58,611 nucleotides of DNA from UBA3064 sp023258775 (GTDB lineage Bacteria > Pseudomonadota > Gammaproteobacteria > Burkholderiales > Burkholderiaceae_E). The translations under genes and the position numbers were made by a program. The notes below the pieces were generated by a model, which made no database searches, was not told where the DNA came from, and saw nothing but the letters and a program-made list of their open reading frames with translations. Positions 19,874-27,302 of this stretch are shown piece by piece (the stretch's first letter is position 1; every line of letters begins with the position of its first letter). The stretch covers positions 1 to 58,611 of the forward strand of contig JBIKXS010000018.1 of the NCBI GenBank assembly GCA_044355655.1. Direction: 5' to 3'.

Positions 19874-20731
19874 CTAAGCTAACCTTAAAGCGCTCACACC
19901 CATCAGTATCATCAAGGTCGCAAGCACGCGCCGCATCGACAGGGCCTCGTTGAGAAACCAAGTTCCTAGTAGGGCAGCAAACAGCACCGACGTTTCGCGA
20001 AGAGCAGCGATGACTGCGACTGGGGCCTGCGTCATCGCCCAAAGTGCAATGCCATAAGCACTCAGTGAGGCGAGCGCACCACAGGAGGCCAGCGCAAGTC
20101 TTGCGCGCGCATAAGGCCATGCGACTGAGACGCCGCGGCGATGAAGAACGAACATGGCAAAAGCCCAACCGTCAAATGCAAAAAGCATCGCGACATACTG
20201 AACGGCACTGCCTCCCGCGTCGACGGTTGTACGTACACCCAAGGCATCGACGAGGGTGTAGCATGCAATAACGACCGCATTAGCCAGCGCAAATCGAATC
20301 GCCTTCGGTTGCTGCAGCGATCGAGGCGATAAACCCAAGAGCAATACGCCAACACAAACGGTGATAACACCGAACCATGCAAGCCCGCTAAGCGGTTCGC
20401 CCAGCGTCAAACTTGAAAAAAGGGCGACAAATATTGGACCTAGACCGCGCATCACTGGGTAGGTCAGTCCCAAATCACCGTGATGATAAGCAGCAGTCAA
20501 GGTGATGTAGTACGCAACATGAATCAGCAGTGAGGCTCCAATGAAGGGCCAGGCGGCTTGAGGTGGAAGTCCCACCCATGCAAGCAGAGGAATACTGATG
20601 AATGAGCCAATCAAATGGATAAGCGCTGTATCAAGCGACTTATCCTCACTCGATTTAACCAGTGCATTCCATGAGGCGTGTAAAAGCGCAGCAAAAAGCA
20701 CTGCACCCACCACCGACCAACTTAACGCCAT
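19874..20731 (-). CDS. EamA/DMT-family membrane protein of phosphonate operons
   Basis: A 285-aa protein of ten predicted membrane helices made of two EamA repeats (residues about 5-135 and 150-283), with the C-terminal GTWFLNEALSMRRVLATLMILMG block typical of drug/metabolite exporters. A family of EamA proteins is specifically associated with phosphonate operons (TIGR03340, from memory), and the position directly after the PhnZ-like gene fits it. Start and the upstream stop share one base (TAATG), so translation is coupled. It could export a by-product such as a toxic aldehyde or amine, or import a phosphonate; no substrate is established. Confidence 0.85.
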   Translation of the reverse strand: MALSWSVVGAVLFAALLHASWNALVKSSEDKSLDTALIHLIGSFISIPLLAWVGLPPQAAWPFIGASLLIHVAYYITLTAAYHHGDLGLTYPVMRGLGPIFVALFSSLTLGEPLSGLAWFGVITVCVGVLLLGLSPRSLQQPKAIRFALANAVVIACYTLVDALGVRTTVDAGGSAVQYVAMLFAFDGWAFAMFVLHRRGVSVAWPYARARLALASCGALASLSAYGIALWAMTQAPVAVIAALRETSVLFAALLGTWFLNEALSMRRVLATLMILMGVSALRLA

Positions 20732-21279
20732 TAAGCCCTTAAGCAGCGCCTGGCGTAGGTGAGGAAGTGGCCAAGATCTTTCGTCGGGCAGTCGGCTAGC
20801 TTAGCTCGATCGTCCCAGATTCTCACACGAATTGCCTCAGCAGCACCATCTTTTTTCATAAAGCCATCGGATTGCTCGGGAGAAAAAATCCCTCCCTGCA
20901 AGGCAAGCGAGCGTTTCGAATCATCTGACAGCGATGCGTAATAGCCTGCATGATTAGCACAAAGATAACGTTTGGCATCAACATGCAAAGCGATGGGATC
21001 AAGTACTTCTGAACCAAAAAGTCCACGCAGCAAGGGCAAGGCCCTGAATTGATGCCAATCATCAATGCCGCGCAATGTTGGGGTTTCGCCAAGATCGTGT
21101 AGCAGGTGTCCAAAATCATGTAGCAGCGCAGCCGTCACCAATGCCGCATCAGCGCCATCCTGCTCAGCGAGCGATGCACATTGCAAAGCATGTTCGAGCT
21201 GGCTGACCGGCTCCCCGCTATATTGTTCATTACCTCGTTGGATGAACAAGGTCTCAATGTCATCAAAGGCTATGCTCAT
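20731..21279 (-). CDS. phnZ: PhnZ-like HD-domain mixed-valent diiron oxygenase
   Basis: A 182-aa HD-domain protein of the phosphonate-operon HDIG family (TIGR03276, which includes PhnZ). PhnZ cleaves (R)-1-hydroxy-2-aminoethylphosphonate to glycine and phosphate with O2. Compared from memory with the characterised PhnZ, the lid residues Tyr20 and Glu23, iron ligands His30, His54, Asp55, His76, His99 and Asp156/157, and substrate contacts His58, Lys103 and Arg158 are all present in register. That makes catalytic competence likely. PhnZ normally works after PhnY*, an Fe(II)/2-oxoglutarate hydroxylase, and no such gene is in the window. It lies between phnY (40 bp upstream) and the EamA gene (1-base overlap). 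A weak GAAGAAA ribosome site precedes the ATG. Confidence 0.86.
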   Translation of the reverse strand: MSIAFDDIETLFIQRGNEQYSGEPVSQLEHALQCASLAEQDGADAALVTAALLHDFGHLLHDLGETPTLRGIDDWHQFRALPLLRGLFGSEVLDPIALHVDAKRYLCANHAGYYASLSDDSKRSLALQGGIFSPEQSDGFMKKDGAAEAIRVRIWDDRAKLADCPTKDLGHFLTYARRCLRA

Positions 21280-21319
21280 CGGCTTTTCTTCACGGTGGTG
21301 TTAAAAAAGTGCAAAACAT

Positions 21320-22795
21320 TCACCAAGGTAGCGAATAAGTTTTCACATTGGTAAAGCTCTTGATTGCCTCCTGCACCCCTTCCTTATAGCCAAGACCCGA
21401 ATCCTTTATACCGCCAAAGGGTGTGAGCTCCAAGCGATAGCCGGGTACTTCGCGCACATTAACCGTTCCAACATCGAGTTCACTGACAAATCGGGTGATG
21501 TAGTCCAAGCGATTGGTACAAACCGCGCTTGAAAGACCATACGCAGTGCCGTTAGCAAGTTGTATGGCCTCGTTAACATCACGAAAACCAATAATGGGCG
21601 ACACAGGCCCAAAGGTTTCTTCGCGCACCAGGGTCATCGCCGGATCGACACGATCTAAGACAGTTGGCGCATACAAAGCACCCTCTCGACGATTTCCATG
21701 AAGCAAACGCGCACCTTGAGCGATCGCTTTGTTGACTCTTGCCTCAAATAAGCGCGCCGCTGACTCATCGATCACGGTACCCATATCGTTTTGAGGATTG
21801 CTAGGGTCGCCATAAGTCCAGTTGCGTGTTTTTTCGAGCAGCAAGTCCGTAAAGTCAGCGCGTACCTGCTCGTGAACGAGTATCCGCTTTACTGCTGTGC
21901 ACCGTTGCCCTGAATTTTTATAACTACCTGCGACCGTTAGGCTCGCTGCCTCGTCCAGGTCAGCATCCTCCATCACAATGAGCGGATCGTTGCCGCCGAG
22001 CTCCAAAACAAGGCGTCGATAAGCCGCCTTTGCAGCAATCGCTTTGCCAATCGAAACACCGCCCGTGAAGGTAACCAAATCCACAGCAGCGTTGGAGAGC
22101 ATCTCGTCTGCAATTTCGCAAGGGTCTCCGGTAATCACACTCAGCATGGCGGGCGGCAGACCAGCCTCGTAAAGCATGTCAGCAAAAAGAATGGCAGAAA
22201 ATGGTACTTTTTCTGAAGGCTTCAAGACCATCCGATTATTCGTTGCAATGCTTGGCACAATCTTATGGGCTACCTGATTCATCGGGTGATTGAAGGGTGT
22301 GATGGCACTAATCACGCCGAGCAACGGACCTCGTTGGGTATAAACCCGCCTGCGCTTGCCGTGGTGGGTGAGATCACAACTAAAGATTTGCCCATCATCC
22401 TTCAGTACTTCGGTGGCACCAAATAAAAGCACGTCGCTGACCCGTCCTGCCTCATAGACCGCGTCTTTATGGCAAAGACCTGACTCTGCGGTAATCAATG
22501 CGGCAATCTCGTCGCGACGTCCCGAAACAATGCTCGCAGCCTTGTTCAAAATCGTGGCACGATCGAATCGGCTCAATGCAGGCTTGGTATCGTTTGCCAG
22601 CGCGTAGGTTTCTCTGAGCTCTTCAAGACTCGCTTTAGGTACCGTGCCTAACAACTCGCCGCTATAAGGATTAAATACTTCGATCACCCGCGATAAGCCC
22701 TCAAGCTTTGCACGATCCGACCCGACGCGTCGCCCTGCAAGCCGCATCGAATCAAGTCCGAGGTCGCGGATGTATTGTTTGATGTTAGCTTGCAT
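21320..22795 (-). CDS. phnY: Phosphonoacetaldehyde dehydrogenase
   Basis: A 491-aa aldehyde dehydrogenase that, by context, oxidises phosphonoacetaldehyde to phosphonoacetate with NAD+. The family motifs are clear: LELGGNDPL with the general-base Glu, and GQRCTAVKR with the catalytic Cys; GEETFGPVSPI-type (REETFGPVSPI) follows. Length and its place directly downstream of phnA (43 bp) match phnY of the PhnW-PhnY-PhnA route described in Sinorhizobium. A general aldehyde dehydrogenase would look similar, so the assignment depends on context. No strong ribosome-binding site is visible before the ATG. Confidence 0.9.
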   Translation of the reverse strand: MQANIKQYIRDLGLDSMRLAGRRVGSDRAKLEGLSRVIEVFNPYSGELLGTVPKASLEELRETYALANDTKPALSRFDRATILNKAASIVSGRRDEIAALITAESGLCHKDAVYEAGRVSDVLLFGATEVLKDDGQIFSCDLTHHGKRRRVYTQRGPLLGVISAITPFNHPMNQVAHKIVPSIATNNRMVLKPSEKVPFSAILFADMLYEAGLPPAMLSVITGDPCEIADEMLSNAAVDLVTFTGGVSIGKAIAAKAAYRRLVLELGGNDPLIVMEDADLDEAASLTVAGSYKNSGQRCTAVKRILVHEQVRADFTDLLLEKTRNWTYGDPSNPQNDMGTVIDESAARLFEARVNKAIAQGARLLHGNRREGALYAPTVLDRVDPAMTLVREETFGPVSPIIGFRDVNEAIQLANGTAYGLSSAVCTNRLDYITRFVSELDVGTVNVREVPGYRLELTPFGGIKDSGLGYKEGVQEAIKSFTNVKTYSLPW

Positions 22796-22837
22796 GTTTG
22801 GCGCTTAAATGGCTTGGGTCGATAAGGCTTTTATGGC

Positions 22838-24052
22838 TCAACAATAATTTAAAGCGAGATCAAAGGCATCAAAATTACGCCAACGACGATTCATGTCTAG
22901 ACCAGGGACCGGCCGATTGAGGATGAGTGGCACGCCTTGTTCACTCATGCCACCGTGGGATCGAAGCGGCGCATCAAGGCCTGATAAATCATGCCGTGAA
23001 GCGCTTGTTCCAATGACCGTGAAGCGTGACGATACGCATACCAAATCACCGATCCGGTCTTCCGGCAGCTCAAAGCTCAGCGCAGCCTCCTCTCGACTAA
23101 GCACACATGCCATACCGCGCATGCCAGCGAGTTCATGAATAATGTCTTTCTTGGCGACTTCATCGGGCAGGTAAACCGTAGCGAAGGAGCCAAGTGCGCC
23201 GTGGTGAACCACATAGGGATCGGTAATTGGAAGAATCACTCGCGCGCGCCCCAAGCCGATTTGTTGGTCAAACCAGTCCTGCAAATAAATCACATCGGGC
23301 ATACCATTCATGCCAACCTTGGCATTCATACCGTGGTCTGCAGTGATCGCGATAACACAACCCATTGCATCAAGCTCAGCGAGATAGCGATCGATCATTT
23401 GATAAAAATGATTGGCTTGCTCACTGCCTGGTGGGTATTTGTGCTGGATGTAATCGGTTGTTGATAAGTAGAGGATATCGGCCTGCTTATTGCGCATCAG
23501 TGCAACACCACAGGCAAAGACAAACTCGGATAAGTCGGCGCTATAAACGCTAGGCAAGGGTCGATTCACAAGATTTAGAACATTCTCAATGCCATGTACG
23601 GCAAGACTGACTTGATCGGCCTTTTCTGCGGAAAAGCAAATGCCCCCAACCATGCCATGCCCCAGCAATTGACGCAGCTTATCTTTCGCGGTCACGATAG
23701 CGACTTTGACCCCCGCCTCGCTCATAGCAGCAAATAGGGTAGGCGCACGAAGCCATTTCGGATCATTCATCATGACTTCGCGCTGGCTTTCAGGATCGTA
23801 TAAATAGTTACCGCAAATACCATGCACACGAGGTGGCACACCGGTCACAATCGATAAGTTATTTGGATTGGTGAAGCTAGGCACCACGCCATCAGCAACG
23901 AGTGAAGTCCCAGCATCCAAGGTCGCTTTCAGCCAGGGGGTGTATCCCGCTGCGACCGCCTGAGCGACATAATCGGGCTCGCAACCATCGATACAAACAA
24001 CAACGGTAGCTTGTCGTGGTTTGCTATACCTTCTATTATTTAATTCGAGCAT
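22838..24052 (-). CDS. phnA: Phosphonoacetate hydrolase
   Basis: PhnA (404 aa), an alkaline-phosphatase-superfamily zinc hydrolase that cleaves phosphonoacetate to acetate and phosphate. Motifs in order: metal-binding VVCIDGCEPDY (Asp24 region), nucleophile segment SFTNPNNLSIVTG with its Thr, LSTTDYIQHKYPPGS, ITADHGMNAK with the metal-binding Asp-His pair, and a C-terminal RSHGGMSEQ with a metal-binding His. It is the first gene of the long minus-strand operon, with AAGG 9 bp ahead of the ATG. This is the carbon-phosphorus bond-breaking step of the route started by PhnW and PhnY. All metal ligands I can recognise are intact. Confidence 0.94.
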   Translation of the reverse strand: MLELNNRRYSKPRQATVVVCIDGCEPDYVAQAVAAGYTPWLKATLDAGTSLVADGVVPSFTNPNNLSIVTGVPPRVHGICGNYLYDPESQREVMMNDPKWLRAPTLFAAMSEAGVKVAIVTAKDKLRQLLGHGMVGGICFSAEKADQVSLAVHGIENVLNLVNRPLPSVYSADLSEFVFACGVALMRNKQADILYLSTTDYIQHKYPPGSEQANHFYQMIDRYLAELDAMGCVIAITADHGMNAKVGMNGMPDVIYLQDWFDQQIGLGRARVILPITDPYVVHHGALGSFATVYLPDEVAKKDIIHELAGMRGMACVLSREEAALSFELPEDRIGDLVCVSSRFTVIGTSASRHDLSGLDAPLRSHGGMSEQGVPLILNRPVPGLDMNRRWRNFDAFDLALNYC

Positions 24053-24196
24053 GCTTGGGCCTTAACGATCATGCAAAACATCGAAAGTATAATTCGGGTT
24101 GTGTCGAAATGATGACAAGCGACGACATCAGAAGCGTGGGTTCCGTACGCTTTTTCCGCTTTCAAACAATATCCTAGGAAGGCCTAGCTGATTGCC
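24053..24196. promoter_or_regulatory. Divergent control region between phnA operon and phnW
   Basis: This 144-bp gap must hold promoters for both directions. A TATAAT lies at 24088-24093 on the plus strand and its complement gives a TATACT on the minus strand, but no well-spaced -35 is convincing. Two inverted repeats are visible: TGTCG (24102-24106) with CGACA (24123-24127), and AAGCGT (24132-24137) with ACGCTT (24147-24152) followed by a short T run, in the phnW leader. The first could be an activator site; the second could form a hairpin. No regulator gene is adjacent. Confidence 0.45.
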
Positions 24197-25330
24197 ATGG
24201 ACCGCGACAAAATTCTCCTCACACCAGGCCCTTTAACAACCACGCTGCGTACGAAGCTGGCGATGCTTCGCGATTGGGGTTCTTGGGATAGCGACTTCAA
24301 GCTTATAACGGCGAAGGTCTGTCAGCAGTTGTTGCGAATCATTAACGGTGATGACAGCCATGTGGTGGTACCGCTTCAAGGCAGTGGGACCTTTAGTGTG
24401 GAGGCAGCCGTAGCGAGCCTGGTACCCCGCGACGGCCACATCCTGGTGCTCGACAACGGTGCCTATTGCAAGCGTGCGGCCAAGCTCTCCCAAATGATGG
24501 GACGTCGCTGCACTACGCTCAGTTTTCCTGAAGACCAAGCGGTTTGCCCAGAAACACTCGAGAAGGCGTTGCACGCCGATCAAAGCATCAGCCATGTCAT
24601 CCTGGTTCACTGTGAAACCGGTGCCGGTGTGCTAAATCCACTTGAGGCGGTCGCCCAGCAATGCGAACGTTATAACAAAGGACTTATTGTTGATGCGATG
24701 AGTTCATTTGCTGCGCTTCCGATTGATGCGCAAAAGATTCGCTTTGACGCCTTGATCGCTGCAAGCGGGAAATGCCTTGAAGCAGTGCCCGGCATGGGCT
24801 TTGTTTTTATTCGGAGCGCAGTGCTCAAGGATTGCGAAGGTCAAAGTCAGTCGCTTGCCATGGACCTCTACGATCAGTTCATCTACATGAAACAAACCGG
24901 ACAGTGGCGATTCACGCCACCCACGCACGTGCTTGTCGCACTTGCCGAAGCCATGGATCAGTTTGAAGAAGAAGGCGGTCAGCCAGCAAGACTCAAGCGC
25001 TATCAGTCCAATTGCAAGGCCTTAATCACTGGCATGGCCCGACTCGGCTTTCAAAGCTTTCTGGAACCTTCGATTCAAGCACCTATCATCGTCAGCTTTC
25101 ATGCGCCCGCTGAAGCTTGTTACGATTTTCAGGCCTTTTACGCAGCATGCCGAGCACGTGGATTTATTCTTTACCCAGGAAAATTAACCCAGCTTGAGAC
25201 GTTTCGGGTGGGTTGTATTGGTGCCATTGGCGCCATGGAAATCGAGCAGGCCTTGCAAGCAATTGCACTTGCGATGCAGGACTTAGGCCTACGGAGTGGG
25301 GCTCCTGCTACTTACTTGCGCCCGAATTGA
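24197..25330 (+). CDS. phnW: 2-aminoethylphosphonate--pyruvate aminotransferase
   Basis: PhnW (377 aa) is a class V PLP aminotransferase that converts 2-aminoethylphosphonate and pyruvate to phosphonoacetaldehyde and alanine. The N-terminus KILLTPGPLTTT, the phosphate-cup segment LQGSGTFSVEAAV, and SGKCLEAVPGMGFV with the PLP lysine near residue 194 are diagnostic. It is transcribed away from phnA across 144 bp, and its product is the substrate of PhnY. An AGGAAGG lies about 14 bp before the ATG, rather far for a ribosome site. Its 3' end overlaps the convergent MASE1-like gene by 19 bp. Confidence 0.94.
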   Translation: MDRDKILLTPGPLTTTLRTKLAMLRDWGSWDSDFKLITAKVCQQLLRIINGDDSHVVVPLQGSGTFSVEAAVASLVPRDGHILVLDNGAYCKRAAKLSQMMGRRCTTLSFPEDQAVCPETLEKALHADQSISHVILVHCETGAGVLNPLEAVAQQCERYNKGLIVDAMSSFAALPIDAQKIRFDALIAASGKCLEAVPGMGFVFIRSAVLKDCEGQSQSLAMDLYDQFIYMKQTGQWRFTPPTHVLVALAEAMDQFEEEGGQPARLKRYQSNCKALITGMARLGFQSFLEPSIQAPIIVSFHAPAEACYDFQAFYAACRARGFILYPGKLTQLETFRVGCIGAIGAMEIEQALQAIALAMQDLGLRSGAPATYLRPN

Positions 25331-25863
25331 TGGATTGAAAATTTGAGTAAATAAAGCAGGGCCAGTGCGCCGAGTAAGTCGCCCAGCAGCATCGCAGCAA
25401 ACTCCTGCCCGTGGTCACCTTCGATACCTGAGAAAATGCGCAATAACGTATGGCCCCCAGCATTCATAAGCGCTGATACCGTCGCAATTGCAATGAGCAC
25501 ACTTGGCGTGAGTCCTTTAAGGCGTCCAGACATATCGCCATTTACTGGCAATAGCATTCTCATGGCCAAGAACGCTGAACAACCCCCTACAAGCGGCGCA
25601 AACCATCGCATCAGCAAATGATCTGGCCAAATTATCGCCACAACGGCATAAGCACCCAAACTTAAGCCAATCGCAGCGTAGCGCTCAAATAGAATGGTGA
25701 GTACGACACGCAAGCCATGGGGCCAGTAAATGAGGTTAACGCCCTCAACAACTTCAAAGCGCTCAAACAAAAAGCCGTTGAGCCACCAAGCCGCAATGCC
25801 CAGAAGTGCGCATAACACTACAAATCCTAAACGAAGAATAATGAGCTGCATGTTGCGAAGCAT
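25312..25863 (-). CDS. MASE1-like integral membrane protein without output domain
   Basis: A 183-aa membrane protein with about five hydrophobic helices and the segment VNLIYWPHGLRVVL, which resembles the first part of MASE1 sensory membrane domains (N-x-x-W-P-x-G). In signalling proteins MASE1 is followed by GGDEF, EAL, PAS or kinase domains; here the protein ends after the membrane part (KFSIHQFGRK). It overlaps the end of phnW convergently by 19 bp. Function unknown; similarity to MASE1 is from eye inspection. Confidence 0.7.
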   Translation of the reverse strand: MLRNMQLIILRLGFVVLCALLGIAAWWLNGFLFERFEVVEGVNLIYWPHGLRVVLTILFERYAAIGLSLGAYAVVAIIWPDHLLMRWFAPLVGGCSAFLAMRMLLPVNGDMSGRLKGLTPSVLIAIATVSALMNAGGHTLLRIFSGIEGDHGQEFAAMLLGDLLGALALLYLLKFSIHQFGRK

Positions 25864-25919
25864 TATTTGTTCTTTGCAACGTTCTCACTTACAAAACCCA
25901 CATCGTTTATAGGTCTATA

Positions 25920-26587
25920 TCAAAACCCGTGAATCTGATTGACCGGGAAGCTTCTGTTCTTAACTTCAGCGACATAAGCTGCAAACGCCCCTTCAATCGA
26001 GCCGGTCTGCGCGAGAAAATCCTTGACAAATCGTGGTGTTCGACCGATTTTCATGCCAAGCATGTCGTGGAGGACGAGCACTTGACCTGCTGTGCCGCAG
26101 CCAGCACCGATACCAATCGTGTGACAGGCTGCGCACACACCGGTATGCCGCGCTGAACGAACTGATCGACCAGATCAATCACCCAAGCACCGCCCTCGAG
26201 TTTGACCATCTGCGCGCCTGATTGCATCAATGCGCTTGCGCTGCGAATCGCCTGAGCCAAGGATGCGTGATAGCTCCCAAAGGGCATATCGGCAATGACC
26301 ATGGCCGTGCCGCCCTGCGCTTCGAGACCTCGGACTACCGATTCAGTGTGGTAGCAGATGTCCTCAAGCCTGACAGGCAGCGTGCTCTTTCTCCCCTGAC
26401 ACACCATCCCCAAAGAGTCGCCCACCAAAATCACATCGACGCCAGCCCTGTCAGCAAGCACCGCAAAACTTGCATCGTAGGCAGTAAGCATGGCGATGGG
26501 CTCACCGCGTCCGCGCATGAGCGACAGGCTATTGACGTTAACGCTCGCGCGTCTGGGCGCCTCGGCGCTTGGGGATTGGTAAGGCAT
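25920..26587 (-). pseudogene. panB: panB (3-methyl-2-oxobutanoate hydroxymethyltransferase) with internal out-of-frame deletion
   Basis: The N-terminal part (from 26587, preceded by GAGGAG) reads as PanB: MLTAYDASFAVLADRAG, VILVGDSLGM, STLPV, VKLEGGAW, up to RGIPVCA at about 26132. It then runs on in a noncoding-like frame and stops at 26051. The PanB C-terminus resumes in another frame at about 26124 (TIGIGAG, GQVLVLHDMLG, PRFVKDFL) and ends at 25920. Compared with E. coli PanB (264 aa), about 64 codons are missing at the junction, including the catalytic histidine of the HLGLTPQS block and the catalytic glutamate of the LECVP block. The product cannot be active. The enzyme makes ketopantoate for pantothenate and CoA; another copy elsewhere, pantothenate uptake, or an assembly error must be considered. 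Confidence 0.85.
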
Positions 26588-26681
26588 TGATCTTTTCTCC
26601 TCGAAAGAGTCCATGTTGGTGATGAGGCGCTATAGCTTGAGACATCGACGTTGATCTATCGAAGCAGCAAAGGATCAAGCG

Positions 26682-27059
26682 CTAGGCATGCCAGGATTCC
26701 ACCAAGCGTATACCGATAACGGTCATAAGCAAGGAGCCCAACACATGCAAGGCAACGGTAGTCAACGCCCATTGATAGCGCTCGCTTTGAAGCATGCTCA
26801 CAACTTCCGCTGAAAAACTCGAAAAGGTCGTAAGACCCCCTAGCAAACCCGTGATCACAAAAAGACGCCAGGCAGGATCCATATCCGCATGCTTGGAAAA
26901 CCATGCAACAGCCACACCAACCAAGAAGCCTCCCAGCAGATTTGCAAGCCAAGTCCCTAGCGGCATCGAGCTCCAGCGATGATTCAACGTTACGCTGAGC
27001 CCCCAACGCAAAACTGCACCGAGCGATCCACCAAGCATAACGGCGCACAGGGATTGCAT
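26682..27059 (-). CDS. crcB: Fluoride channel CrcB/FluC
   Basis: A 125-aa four-helix protein of the Fluc/CrcB family, which exports toxic fluoride as a dual-topology dimer. Typical motifs are GGSLGAVLRW near the N-terminus, the GTWLANLLGGFLVG helix with its pore Asn, and GLLGGLTTFSSFSAE with the sodium-site glycines, threonine and phenylalanines. I start it at 27059, after an AAGGAG; an ATG at 27086 has no ribosome site. It lies 95 bp upstream of the panB pseudogene on the same strand. I looked for a fluoride riboswitch upstream and did not recognise one. Confidence 0.92.
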   Translation of the reverse strand: MQSLCAVMLGGSLGAVLRWGLSVTLNHRWSSMPLGTWLANLLGGFLVGVAVAWFSKHADMDPAWRLFVITGLLGGLTTFSSFSAEVVSMLQSERYQWALTTVALHVLGSLLMTVIGIRLVESWHA

Positions 27060-27302
27060 CACGGGAAGGCTCCTTAACGGTGTCATACAAGACGGAAAAG
27101 ACGGCTTGCTCTAAGATTCGCAGGTTTTGGCGAGTCGATCATAGACAGGATGCGTCTTCATGCTGCAAAGCTAGCAAAAGGCGGCGTGTTCGAAACTATG
27201 CCCTGCCACAAAAAGCAAAGCACCATCCAAAAAACAAAACTCCACCCGACATTTATGGCTCAGTTCTTACTTCAGCGGATCAGCGCGACAAGGCCTCTAC
27301 TC

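Noticed and set aside
19860..20168. N-terminal extension of the dimethylglycine-dehydrogenase-like protein to 20168
   Set aside because: It runs through the 3' part of the EamA gene and is rich in Cys and Arg without homology; the FAD fold starts right after 19859.
25920..26587. Two separate short genes at the panB locus
   Set aside because: The two frames are successive halves of one PanB protein with a missing middle, so a single broken gene is the simpler reading.
27060..27302. Fluoride riboswitch upstream of crcB
   Set aside because: I read the minus-strand leader for the conserved core and did not find it; the region is only the divergent gap to the RND adaptor gene.
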